A stretch of 64,000 bases of DNA, taken from the NCBI RefSeq assembly GCF_000478275.1, contig NZ_ASJB01000028.1, positions 124,001-188,000 on the forward strand, in the 5' to 3' direction. This document shows, one piece after another, positions 8,437 through 17,109 of the stretch. The first letter of the stretch is position 1. The number at the start of each line of letters is the position of its first letter. The DNA comes from Amycolatopsis orientalis DSM 40040 = KCTC 9412. GTDB taxonomy: Bacteria; Actinomycetota; Actinomycetes; Mycobacteriales; Pseudonocardiaceae. Position numbers and translations under genes: made by a program. Below the pieces are notes generated by a model that was not told the origin of the DNA, searched no databases, and worked only from the letters and a program-made list of their open reading frames with translations.

Positions 8437-9604
8437 ATGTCCCTACCGAGGAAACTGCTCGCCCTGACCACGCTCGTCCCGTTGGCACTGGGCCTGTTCA
8501 GCGCCCCGGCCCAGGCTGCCCCCGCCGTCTTCACCCACCCCGGCGTACTGGTCAGCCGCCCCCAACTCGACTTCGTGCGCACCAAGGTCCAAGCCGGCGC
8601 GCAACCGTGGAAACAAGCTTACGACGCGATGATGTCAAGTCCCTACGCGTCTTTGTCCCGTTCACCGAAACCGCGTGCCGTCGTCGAATGCGGCCCCTAT
8701 TCCAATCCGAACCTCGGCTGTACCGATGAACGGCAAGACGCGATCGCCGCGTATTCCCTTTCCCTCGCCTGGTACATCAGCCGCGACGCGAAATACGCGA
8801 CCAAGGCGATCGAGATCATGGACGCCTGGTCCGCGGTCCTGAAGGATCACACGAACAGCAACGCTCCCCTGCAATCGGCGTGGTCGGCCTCCTCGTGGCC
8901 CCGCGCGGCCGAGATCATCAAGCACACCTACCCCAGCTGGCCGAACTCCGGCCGCTTCGGCACCATGCTGCGGAACGTACCTGCCCGAGGTGATCAACGG
9001 CAGCCACAGCAACGGGAACTGGGAACTCAGCATGACCGAGGCCGCGCTCGGCATCGCGGTCTTCCTCGACGACAAGGCGACCTACGACAAGGCCGTCGCG
9101 AAGTTCCGCACCCGTGTCCCCGCCTACCTCTACCTGACCAGCGACGGAACCCTCCCGAAGACCGCGCCCGGCAGCGGCCTGGACACCCGGGACGAGATCG
9201 TGAAGTACTGGCAGGGCCAGACGACGTTCGTCAACGGCCTCTCGCAGGAGACCTGCCGCGACTTCACCCACACCGGATACGGCCTCGCCGCCATCGCGAA
9301 CTTCGCCGAGACCACCCGCATCCAGGGCCAGGACCTGTACCCGGAGATCGCCGACCGCCTCCGCGAAGGCCTCGGCTTCCACGCGAAGTACCAGCTGGGC
9401 GCGGCCGTCCCGTCATGGCTGTGCGGCGGCAACCTGAAGCTCGGCCTCGGCCCGGTCACCGAAGTCGGCTACAACCACCTCCACACCCGCCTCGGGTACA
9501 CCATGAGCAACACCGAGGCCCTCACCCTGCGCCAGCGCCCGGCGGGCACCAACGCCCTCTTCGTCGCCTGGCAGACCCTCACGCACGCGGACAACCCACA
9601 GTGA
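8437..9604 (+). pseudogene. Alginate_lyase-family secreted polysaccharide lyase, broken by a frameshift
   Basis: The first frame encodes a signal peptide ending PAQAAP and a helical toroid region (HPGVLVSRPQLDFVRTKVQ, PYASLSRSP, AEIIKHTYPSWP) up to about 8975. Homology then continues in another frame with YLPEVINGSHSNGNWELSM, where the NGNWE motif is typical of alginate lyase-like (PF05426) proteins, then DETCRDFTHTGYGL-like and GYNHLHTRLGY segments to the stop at 9604. The break is at AACGTACCTG (about 8974-8982): one extra base or two missing bases. Initiation at 8437 is good (GAGGAGAACC). It is either a recent pseudogene or a sequencing error. The substrate class (alginate or another uronic-acid polymer) is a family-level guess. 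Confidence 0.85.
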
Positions 9605-9612
9605 CCCCGTGC

Positions 9613-9640
9613 GGGCCGCCCGATCGCGGCAGGGCGGCCC
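9613..9640. terminator. Hairpin after the lyase gene
   Basis: GGGCCGCCC (9613-9621) pairs with GGGCGGCCC (9632-9640) across a 10-base loop, nine bases after the stop of the downstream lyase frame. Confidence 0.65.
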
Positions 9641-9682
9641 TCACGGACCGTTTTCGCAGCTCAGACACACAGTGACCCCTGG

Positions 9683-9713
9683 TTGCAGGCCCCACTTCCG
9701 GACCCGCTAAAGT
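9683..9713 (+). promoter_or_regulatory. Possible tRNA promoter
   Basis: TTGCAG (9683-9688) and TAAAGT (9708-9713) are spaced 19 bp and lie 30 bp before the tRNA-Pro 5' end. The spacing is slightly long, so this is a weak prediction. Confidence 0.35.
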
Positions 9714-9743
9714 ACTCACATCGCACTCCACGGAGCGCGGGTC

Positions 9744-9822
<79 letters not shown>

Positions 9823-9828
9823 CAAGAG

Positions 9829-9869
9829 AGCCGCTTGGCTTGGGTGAAAGCCCAAGCCAAGCGGCTTTC
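9829..9869 (+). terminator. Terminator downstream of tRNA-Pro
   Basis: Bases 9829-9844 pair perfectly with 9851-9866 (16 bp) around TGAAA and are followed by TTTC. A closely related hairpin follows the right att copy at 14364, so the element carried, or the insertion copied, a terminator resembling the host one. Confidence 0.8.
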
Positions 9870-9964
9870 ATTTATCACCTTTTTGATCTTGACCTCCTCG
9901 GCCAGGCCGTAACCGGGGACCACGTGGGGACCAGCTACGCCCATCACCGCTTGCCATCGTCAGC

Positions 9965-10878
9965 TCACTGCGGCGCATCGCTCGGCAGCGAGACATACTT
10001 GCCCACCACGTCTGCCGCGACGAGACAGGCACGTTTAGCCTCATCCTCAGTTGCTCGACCGCCCCGATGCAGGACAATCTTGCGAGGCTTGACGAGGTCA
10101 TCAGTTATCTGGGCAGGGACCTCAAGGCGTAAGTCTCGGCCAGTTCGACCATCTGACCGAGCATTCGTCCACGTCCCAGGAGCGCATCGGTAACAGCTTC
10201 GGATGCCTCCCCTTGCACCTTGTCCCTTATACCCGCCGCAAGTGCAACCTCGGCCGCCGTCGCGGCATCCACGACCGCCGCTCGCCAAGACCGCGCCGAC
10301 AATGCGCTCAACGCGTTAACGAGCAGAACGCGCGCTATCGGCGGCTCCTCGCCTTCCCCCGCGCGCGAGAACGCGTACTGCCATTGTTCCGCCGTCACAG
10401 GCTTCGGGTCGTTCACTCGAATACTTCGGCCGATATATGACTCAATGTTCCCGAACCGCTGACCTTGCCAGATCACCTCGGCGGTGAAGCTGGATATGAC
10501 CTCGATTGGCACGCCAGCCAATGCGGACAGCCAGTCATGGAGAAGAGTAGCCCATTCGTCGATCATGCCATCAGTACGGGCTATATGATCTGAGGCTGAC
10601 TCATCTACTTCCGTAAGAATCAATCCGAAAGCCCTAATAGACACAGCATCAGCACCCCAACTGTTGCCCCACCAGTCATTCTCTGGCCAATCGTACCCGG
10701 GCGGCGCGATGACTTTGCCGATCTCCTCCGAGCCGTCCCCTTGTTGCTTCAACCCGGGAGCTACCACCGGCGGGATAGCCTCGCATCGCACGTTATTGAT
10801 GCTTGTGACGTATCGGCGCCTCGTCACGTCAATCTGAGACTGGACTCCCTTACTCAGAGCTACAACACCAAGAGACAT
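9965..10878 (-). pseudogene. HEPN-like hypothetical gene with a frameshift near its 3' end
   Basis: The 5' frame (start ATG at 10878) encodes about 257 residues. Its C-terminal part (ALSALSARSWRAAVVDAATAAEVAL) is helical and of the type seen in HEPN domains. Near 10125 the reading passes into another frame that continues RLEVPAQITDDLVKPRK, then VLHRG and EDEAKRACLVAADVV to a stop at 9965. The R-K-I-V-L-H-R-G stretch resembles the Rx4-6H-type HEPN RNase signature RNRVVHRG, with the usual Asn replaced by Lys. HEPN proteins act in abortive infection and toxin systems, but no antitoxin partner is visible. It lies inside the integrated element. Confidence 0.55.
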
Positions 10879-10989
10879 AGCGCCACGTCCTATTATTAGC
10901 TGCCGTCAGCTATAAAGTCTGTCGATAGCCTGCTCGTGTTACACAGCACGAAGTCGCTCGCGCTGCGGCGACCGCAAGTGTTTCGTCAG

Positions 10990-11103
10990 CAACACCCGCT
11001 CACGACGCTGGCGGACGCCCTGGTGGCGCGGTCGTCGGGGTACCGGGATGGGGTGACGTGGTGCTGTTCGCTGCCTGTACAGCGGCCCGGATCGGGGACG
11101 AGA
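10990..11103 (+). pseudogene. Integrase fragment B, inverted relative to the other pieces
   Basis: The forward strand encodes LTTLADALVARSSGY and, after a one-base shift, GWGDVVLFAACTAARIGDE. This is the start of a tyrosine-recombinase catalytic domain; ARIGE contains the first catalytic Arg of this family. Its right end abuts fragment A at 11103/11104, which is on the other strand. Flipping this segment would join LALPDW of fragment A to LTTLADAL of fragment B in the expected protein order. Confidence 0.65.
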
Positions 11104-11104
11104 T

Positions 11105-11269
11105 CCAGTCAGGCAGCGCCAACGACCGCGGATCGTCCAACTCGTCCTCAGCGCGCTTGTACTCCTGCTGCCAGCCAGTCACCCGGGCGGGATTCCGGTC
11201 GATGATGCCGTCCCGAAGGGCCTGCTCCATCACTCTGACCAGCACCGCGATGCTGTTCTTCACCGTCGA
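11105..11269 (-). pseudogene. Integrase fragment A (core-binding domain end)
   Basis: The reverse strand encodes STVKNSIAVLVRVMEQALRDG followed by IIDRNPARVTGW and ending DDPRSLALPDW. This is the SAM-like core-binding region of actinomycete phage-type integrases. The N-terminal part is missing: upstream it is fused out of frame to a regulator remnant. Confidence 0.7.
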
Positions 11270-11754
11270 CCGGCTGCACTCGCGTGCCCGAGGAGGTCGT
11301 TCGCGGTGGTCCGGTCCTGGTGTCGCGCCGCCGCGACAGCGGTACGGAAATAGAGCATCCCGTAGAGGCTCAGCGCTGCCGGGTCGCCTTCGGCCGTCCT
11401 CGGGAGGAGCCACTTCGCTGCGACATCGCCCAGCTCAAGCGCGTCATCGAACCGGCCCACGGCCAGGAGCGCGTGCATACCGGACGAGGCCAGGACCAGC
11501 GGATCATCGGAGTCGTCTGCCGCCTGCATCGCGCGTTCGGCCGCAATCCAGGCGAGGTCCGCTTCACCGATCTTGCTCAACGTGGTCCCGGCCAGGTGGC
11601 GCACCGGCGCCGAGATGGCCGCGCAGGCCCGCCTATAGCCGGCATCGCCAGCCGAAGCCGCCTCCATCGCCTGGGTGGTCTTGATCAGCCCAGGCAGCGC
11701 CGTGACGACCCTTCCGAGGTCGCCTTTCTGGTAGCTCGACCAGGCACCTTCCAC
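11260..11754 (-). pseudogene. C-terminal fragment of an HTH regulator with TPR-like repeats
   Basis: A 164-residue open frame with helical repeats containing GRVVTALPGLIKT, HLAGTTLSKIGEADLAWIAAE, SDDPLVLASSGMHALLAVGRF and AAKWLLPRTAEGD. This pattern is typical of the C-terminal half of actinomycete XRE-type regulators, often carried by integrative elements. The N-terminal HTH is absent; the frame upstream leads into integrase fragment C. Confidence 0.6.
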
Positions 11755-11786
11755 CAGTTGCTGTTGTCACGTACCCACCGCGCGGC

Positions 11787-11965
11787 CCCCGTGAACAGCC
11801 GGGCTATCGGATCAGCACCAGCCGCGTCCAGACGACTCGCCACCAGCGGCCGGATCTCCTCAATCAGCGCTACTCTGCGTGCTCGCCGACCTTTCGTGGA
11901 TGGGCTTAGCAACCCGCCTGGGGCCCGGGGTCGTCTGTCGACACACGACCTCCTTCTCAAGGAGT
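11787..11965 (-). pseudogene. Integrase fragment C (catalytic domain middle)
   Basis: The reverse strand reads VCRQTTPGP in one frame and then, after a shift, STKGRRARRVALIEEIRPLV and ASRLDAAGADPIARLFTG in another. These are neighbouring segments of the catalytic domain of the same integrase family. It lies upstream of fragment A on the reverse strand, which is the wrong order, so at least one rearrangement besides the inversion occurred. The HxxR and Tyr parts of the domain are not found in the window. Confidence 0.65.
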
Positions 11966-12222
11966 CGACAGCAGCCGATGGGCAGACGACGTCGACGTGC
12001 AGCTCCCCATCGATCCACGTGCCCGTTACCAGCGACATCAAGCACGACACCTCTGGTGCTTGCGCTCAATTCAGGTCACCAGTTCGGGCGACGACGTCTC
12101 TCGGGCGGAAACATGAGGTTCTATGGCGGTCACGGCGAGAGCCTGAGGCGGAGAGCGCTCCAGTCGGCGCCTGGCCGAAGTGGCCGTGTAACAGCGGCGA
12201 CCACTCTGGCTACTTATGGTGC

Positions 12223-14169
12223 ATGTCGAGCGACATCGATTGGCAACGTTGCAGGATCGAGCTTGCGACGACGGGAGGAAGGTGTACGGGCGTACAGGTC
12301 CCAGGGACTGATCTGTGCTTGGCGCATCTCCGCCCGGATGGCCTCGATGCTCGCCTCAAGCAACTCGGACCCGGGATGGCCCTCGACGCCCGCGGTACGA
12401 CAATTGACTCCACATTAATGGAGCGCATCCGGGCTACTTTTACACCCGTCCCAGAAGCACGTCCGAAATTCAGTAACGCCAATTTCCGGAGCACGAAGTT
12501 CACCAGAACCGCCGACTTCCAAGGTGCGACATTCACCGGCCGCACCTCATTCGCCAACGCAACCTTAGCTGGCAACGGCAACTTTCACGATGCGACGTTC
12601 ACTGCCGAAGTCGACTTTGACGGCACGACGTTCAACGACCACACCGAATTTCGCAGAACAAAGTTTCATGGCGAGGCCGACTTTCGCAACGCCAAATTTA
12701 ACAACGAAAGCGATTTTTCTGACGCGTCATTTATCGGACAAGCGTACTTCCGTCGCGCTACATTCACTGAACGAGCCCTCTTTCATGGTGCAACTTTCGC
12801 CGATACCGCCGATTTTGCCGATTCGACCTTCATCAAGGACGCCCTATTTGGCCGCACAAAATTTGCAACGAATTCCCATTTCAGCGGAGTGACCTTCACT
12901 GAGGATGTCACCTTTCACTGCGGAAACTTTGCCGAGAGAGCCTACTTCTATGATGCGACATTCAGCGGAGACGCCAGGTTCAACAGGGCAACATTCGGGG
13001 AGGCGGTGTTTGACAGATCGAAGTTTGAGAAGCTTGAGTGGCTGGGGCCGTTGATTGCCAACCATGTGAGCCTGCAACAGGCATCGTTCAACAAGCTCGT
13101 TGTCATTGAGGTTGAATCCGGGAAGATATCGTGTACACGGACGAGGTTTTCCGATGGCGTTGAGATGCGCGTCAGATACGGTCAGGTTGATCTTTCGCAA
13201 GTGTTCTTTGGTTCAGCCTCCTCGTTGTCCACTTCAGTCACCAGATTCAGAAAGATAACGTCAGGTGGCACACCGGAGATAGTACGAGCATCAGATGATC
13301 TGATTTCGTCGTGGCGACAGCCATTTGGTTCTGTCGACCACCGTCCTGTTGTAACCTCGTTGCGCGGAACTGATGTTACTGAACTCGCACTCACCGATGT
13401 TGACCTTCGCTGGTGCAGGTTCGCTGGCGCGCACCATCTCGACAAACTTCACATCGAAGGCGACACCCCATTCCCGCGGCCTCCGCGTAGCCGGTGGCGC
13501 TCCTCACGGCAGGTGCTATTTGAAGAGCACCCCTGGCGTGCTGATCTCAAACGTCAGGTCGGTTGGCACGCAGGTGCGCCTAGCGATCCCTCAGCAGACC
13601 GGAACGAGCACGTCGGTGCGGAACGACTAGCCGCTTTGTATCGATCGCTGCGCAAGGCCTTGGAAGACGGCAAGAACGAGGCCGGCGCAGGAGATTTCTA
13701 CTATGGTGAGCAGGAGGCACGTCGTCACGCTCCTAGCACGTCTCGCGCTGAGCGATCCATCTTATGGGTCTATTGGTTGATCTCTGGCTACGGCCAGCGC
13801 GCCTCTCGTGCGTTTGCCGCACTCACTGTTCTCCTCGTCGCCGTCACCGCGTTGCTAATCGGATGCGGGTTGCCTGGGTCTGGTCCAACCTCGCAGTCCG
13901 TTGCGAGCACGAAGGTAGGTGCTGGAGGCCTCAGCGAGACGGTGACGACCACAACCGATTCGCCAGCCGTCCTACCTCCGAGCGGGGAACGGTGGACCTG
14001 GAGTCGCGCGGGCAACGCCTCCCGTATCGCGCTCGGCGCGGTCGTATTCCGCGACGCCGGCCAGAAACTCGCCACAGCAGGAACCTGGACCGTGATGGCT
14101 GCAAGATTCCTTGGACCAGTCCTGCTTGCATTCGCCGTGCTCGCCATCCGTGCCCGTGTCAAACGCTGA
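12223..14169 (+). CDS. Pentapeptide-repeat protein with C-terminal membrane segments
   Basis: A 648-residue protein. The N-terminal 60 residues hold two Cys in a short module (WQRCRIELATTGGRC). From about 80 to 280 there are some 35 pentapeptide repeats of the form A(D/N/E)FxxATF, building a right-handed quadrilateral beta helix. A mixed region with more degenerate repeats follows. The C-terminal third has two hydrophobic segments (about 525-550 and 615-645). The ATG at 12223 begins MSSDIDWQRC; an upstream frame is open but has no supporting homology. It is the only intact gene in the element, and its less GC-rich codons differ from the flanks. Related membrane proteins are common on actinomycete elements; a defensive or immunity role is possible but not shown. 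Confidence 0.85.
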   Translation: MSSDIDWQRCRIELATTGGRCTGVQVPGTDLCLAHLRPDGLDARLKQLGPGMALDARGTTIDSTLMERIRATFTPVPEARPKFSNANFRSTKFTRTADFQGATFTGRTSFANATLAGNGNFHDATFTAEVDFDGTTFNDHTEFRRTKFHGEADFRNAKFNNESDFSDASFIGQAYFRRATFTERALFHGATFADTADFADSTFIKDALFGRTKFATNSHFSGVTFTEDVTFHCGNFAERAYFYDATFSGDARFNRATFGEAVFDRSKFEKLEWLGPLIANHVSLQQASFNKLVVIEVESGKISCTRTRFSDGVEMRVRYGQVDLSQVFFGSASSLSTSVTRFRKITSGGTPEIVRASDDLISSWRQPFGSVDHRPVVTSLRGTDVTELALTDVDLRWCRFAGAHHLDKLHIEGDTPFPRPPRSRWRSSRQVLFEEHPWRADLKRQVGWHAGAPSDPSADRNEHVGAERLAALYRSLRKALEDGKNEAGAGDFYYGEQEARRHAPSTSRAERSILWVYWLISGYGQRASRAFAALTVLLVAVTALLIGCGLPGSGPTSQSVASTKVGAGGLSETVTTTTDSPAVLPPSGERWTWSRAGNASRIALGAVVFRDAGQKLATAGTWTVMAARFLGPVLLAFAVLAIRARVKR

Positions 14170-14311
14170 GTCCTGCTGATCTTTGGGCTCGGGGCTCAGT
14201 GGACCAACTGTGGACCACAACTACAGCGACAGCGTCGAAACAGGCTCGTCGGCGCATCGCGAGCAACACCCCCATCTCGCCGTTGTCGCAGTTCAGAGGC
14301 CCCCAATACTC

Positions 14312-14358
14312 CTGGGGGTCAAGGGGTCGCAGGTTCGAATCCTGTCAGCCCGACCGGA
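14312..14358 (+). repeat. Right attachment-site repeat (attR), 47 bp
   Basis: An exact copy of 9776-9822 without the 5' half of a tRNA, so it is a tRNA-Pro remnant and cannot fold as a tRNA. It marks the right end of the integrated element. Confidence 0.88.
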
Positions 14359-14363
14359 ACGAG

Positions 14364-14407
14364 AGAGCCGCTTGGCTTGAACTTTCGTTCAAGCCAAGCG
14401 GCTCTTT
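14364..14407 (+). terminator. Original tRNA-Pro terminator, displaced by the element
   Basis: Bases 14364-14382 pair perfectly with 14387-14405 (19 bp) around a TTTC loop and are followed by TT. The first 15 bases of the arm match the hairpin at 9829, showing common origin; the loop and upper stem differ. Confidence 0.78.
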
Positions 14408-14477
14408 CATTATGGCGTCACTCCGAGGACGCGGCTGACCAGCCGACCGCAAGCCGCACCCGGCCAACGGCTCCGCC

Positions 14478-14924
14478 TCAGGTCCGTTTGCGGCTCGCGA
14501 TCTCCTCAGAGAGCCGCCGCACCTGGCCAGGGTTCGCGTCCCGGGCAAGCGCGACGTAGTGGTCCATGACGGCCGGCCGGTAGCGCACGGGCAACGTCTG
14601 TCCTGGGGCGAGCCGGGTGAGCTCGGTGATCGTGAGGTCTTCGTCCGCGATACCGCGGAACGAGATGCCGCCGGCGGTCTCCACGTCCAACATCAGGACC
14701 ACGCGGGGACTGCCGTCGCTGCTGACCTCCCGCCAGTCGACAAGAACGCCGAGAGCGAGCGCCCCCGTACGCAGTTCCGCGTTGCGCTTCCACGCATCCC
14801 TGCTCAGGAGCGGGTTCGGGGCGATGCCCGGGAAGGCGGGCCCGACACCGAGCGATTCCCGGCTCAGGTCGGGCCTGAGCTGCGCCATCAGATCGTCGAG
14901 CTTCTTCTTGGAACCGAAGAACAT
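14478..14924 (-). CDS. Small cytoplasmic hypothetical protein
   Basis: A 148-residue protein of unknown function with no signal peptide or membrane helix. It starts at the ATG at 14924 with a strong ribosome site (GGAGGGG, 5-base spacer). The middle part has a beta-rich pattern (ALALGVLVDWREV, RVVLMLDVETAGG) and the C-terminus has PGQTLPVRYRPAVMDHYVAL, a layout seen in small actinomycete proteins of unknown role. It is outside the element and has normal GC. Confidence 0.7.
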   Translation of the reverse strand: MFFGSKKKLDDLMAQLRPDLSRESLGVGPAFPGIAPNPLLSRDAWKRNAELRTGALALGVLVDWREVSSDGSPRVVLMLDVETAGGISFRGIADEDLTITELTRLAPGQTLPVRYRPAVMDHYVALARDANPGQVRRLSEEIASRKRT

Positions 14925-15047
14925 CCTGGCCCCTCCTTCACCCGGTGCCAGAATCTCGGCCTGGCGCTTCGCCCCCGTCGCGATTGTACGTCGCGGCCGA
15001 TCCCGTCCTTCGTCGCATCGCGGCGATCACGCTCTAGTGTCTCGACG

Positions 15048-15425
15048 GTAAAGATCTGGACGGAGCCGCCTGCCAAGACCGACGTCGAAGCCGTCGTTCG
15101 CCGCTACTTCGGCCTCCTGCGGGACGGGAAGACGCCCGAGGCCGAGCAACTCGTCGATCACACGTCCGTCAAGCACGTGCTCAAATCGCTCTGGTCAGGT
15201 TCCGTCGGCGCGAGCCTCGATACGGAGCCCGCTGCCGACGAGTGGAAACGCGACTTGTCCTGGCTCCGCGGACTCGCCTTGAGGAACTTCGCCTGGGGTG
15301 ACTCCGGGAGCAATCTCTACGTCGAGATCACCTTCCGCGAGCAGACGATCGACGTGGCCTTGGGTTTCTGGGTCAAGCCTGTCGACGACGGTTGGGTTGT
15401 CTCAGGACCGTCCACGCTCTGGTAG
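15048..15425 (+). CDS. Small hypothetical protein, start codon unresolved
   Basis: The frame encodes about 126 residues that look genuinely coded: DVEAVVRRYFGLLRDGKTPE, then SVKHVLKSLWSGSV and LYVEITFREQTIDVALGFWV, ending in a Trp-rich C-terminus. This helix-plus-beta layout resembles SnoaL/NTF2-like proteins, with low confidence. No ATG, GTG or TTG is in frame between about 14940 and the GTG at 15177. The likely start region reads GTC-TCG-ACG-GTA at 15039-15050, so a lost start codon (GTG to GTC) is possible. The coordinate given is nominal. Confidence 0.5.
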   Translation, partial: VKIWTEPPAKTDVEAVVRRYFGLLRDGKTPEAEQLVDHTSVKHVLKSLWSGSVGASLDTEPAADEWKRDLSWLRGLALRNFAWGDSGSNLYVEITFREQTIDVALGFWVKPVDDGWVVSGPSTLW

Positions 15426-15446
15426 TCGTGAGTGGCGATTCGAGTT

Positions 15447-16652
15447 TTACTGAGTCGGTCTTGAGGCGCGCGACGTCCGCCGCGGGGCGTAGAGACGATG
15501 CATCAGCAGTTCGAGGGGGCCGCGGTCGAACCGTCGAAGCCACAAGAGGGCGAACGCGACGTCCACCAGTCCGACGAAGGTCCAGAGGCCGACGATCCAC
15601 CATGGACGGGCGTCCGCGAACCTCTCGGCGAGCCCCAGACCCCAGCCATAGCAGAGGAAACCGGCCAGCACGTTCTGGAGTACATAGCAGGAGAGAGAGG
15701 TTCGACCGACCGCGATCAGTCCACTTCGGACAAACCCCGGCTTTTCCCGCATCCGAAGGGAGAGATGGGTGACCAGAGCGAGCAGGCCCAGTGCGACCAG
15801 CGGCGGCAGCAAGTACCTGTCGACGAGGAACCAGTCCGGGCCGCCGAATCCGGTCAGTACGTTCAGGGGCAGTCCGACGGCGAAGCCCAGGACGAGCAGA
15901 CGCGCACGAAGCTTCGCGCCCTTCTCGGTGTCTTCGAAGACACCGGCCCTCCGCAGGCGGGAACCGAGCAGGAACAGGACGACGGCGGAGGGCACGATCA
16001 GGACGGTTTCCGCCCGCAGCATCAGGAAATCGGTGAAGCGGACGCTGACCTGCGCGGGCCAGCTGGCCGTCGTGGTGGGATCGACCTGGGCAGGCGTGCC
16101 GGAAATACCCGGTCCTGCCACGAGCAACGCGGTCACGGCGAGGATCAGCGTGGCGTACACCGCGCCCACCGCCACGACGACATTGCGGACGACCCGACCG
16201 CTCCGGCCGATGAGGTACGCGACGAGCAGCGAAGTGAGCCCGTAGGCCATGAGCACGTCGGCTTCGAAGACGAGCAGGTAGTGCGCGACCCCTTCCATGA
16301 AGAGGATTCCCGCCCGGAGTGGATACCGGCCCGGCCAGGAAACACCGCGACGCCGGGCGGACTGGTACTGCAACTCGAGGCCGACACCGAACAGGATCGT
16401 GAGCAGCGCGAGGAACTTGCCGTTGCTCAGCGTGCGAAGTCCGACTTCGACGTGCTCCGCGAAGCCGTTCGCGGTACTGACGAAGTCCTGGAAGAAACCC
16501 AAGGGCCCGCCGGGATGCGCGAAAAGGAACACGTTGGTCCCGAAGGTGCCGAGAATCGCCACCCCTCGGAGTAGATCCAGGGAAGAAATCCGCCCACTAC
16601 GAGAGTGCTGCGCGGCGGTGGCCGCTGTCCGGTGGATCATGTCGTCGAGCAT
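15447..16652 (-). CDS. DUF418-domain multi-spanning membrane protein
   Basis: A 401-residue integral membrane protein with about nine or ten hydrophobic helices. The N-terminus has RISSLDLLRGVAILGTFGTN, the acyltransferase_3/YeiB-like opening, and the second half contains the DUF418 region (SLSCYVLQNVLAGFLCYGWG and ARPWWIVGLW). Members are widespread; their biochemical role is unknown, although the fold is related to membrane acyltransferases. It stands alone, convergent with the small gene at 15048. Confidence 0.85.
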   Translation of the reverse strand: MLDDMIHRTAATAAQHSRSGRISSLDLLRGVAILGTFGTNVFLFAHPGGPLGFFQDFVSTANGFAEHVEVGLRTLSNGKFLALLTILFGVGLELQYQSARRRGVSWPGRYPLRAGILFMEGVAHYLLVFEADVLMAYGLTSLLVAYLIGRSGRVVRNVVVAVGAVYATLILAVTALLVAGPGISGTPAQVDPTTTASWPAQVSVRFTDFLMLRAETVLIVPSAVVLFLLGSRLRRAGVFEDTEKGAKLRARLLVLGFAVGLPLNVLTGFGGPDWFLVDRYLLPPLVALGLLALVTHLSLRMREKPGFVRSGLIAVGRTSLSCYVLQNVLAGFLCYGWGLGLAERFADARPWWIVGLWTFVGLVDVAFALLWLRRFDRGPLELLMHRLYAPRRTSRASRPTQ

Positions 16653-17109
16653 GCCACCGCCCGCGGCGGGCCTCGTCCGTCATTGGAACGATCTTGTCCT
16701 GGTCACTTGGTAGCAGTCCGGCCGGCGTCACCTTCGCTGCCAGGTTTCGGTCAGAGGACCCTTAGTGCGGGAACGGCAACCCGTTTGGGTGAAAGACTAT
16801 CCTACCGCGCGCCCGCGTCCTGGCTTTTGAGGAGGCGGGGTGTGATCCGGTCACGAACCGTAGATCGCGTGCTGCCGACTGGTCTGACTGACTGTCGTCC
16901 TTTCGTTGGTCGTTCGTCTCGATCCAAAGGACTACAGGACATGCGGGAGAGGCAGTGTCGCGGTGCCGTCCCGACCGCATGCAGGACCGCGACGGTGATC
17001 CACCTTCGTGGCCCTGCCCATCAGACCGCCGGGCCCAGGTTTGGTCTGGAACCTCAGCTCCCAGGCCAGTCCTCCTTTCAGGATGCCCATCCTGTACCGC
17101 CTGACCGGG
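16653..17109. other. Intergenic stretch without a recognised gene
   Basis: 457 bp between the DUF418 gene and the end of the RTX-like gene. Open frames exist in several phases but none has a ribosome site or a recognisable protein pattern. No tRNA or clear terminator is seen. Confidence 0.6.

Noticed and set aside
11685..12050. 121-codon reverse frame as an intact gene
   Set aside because: Only its middle matches an integrase; the ends are out-of-frame fusions with other remnants, so I list only the integrase part.
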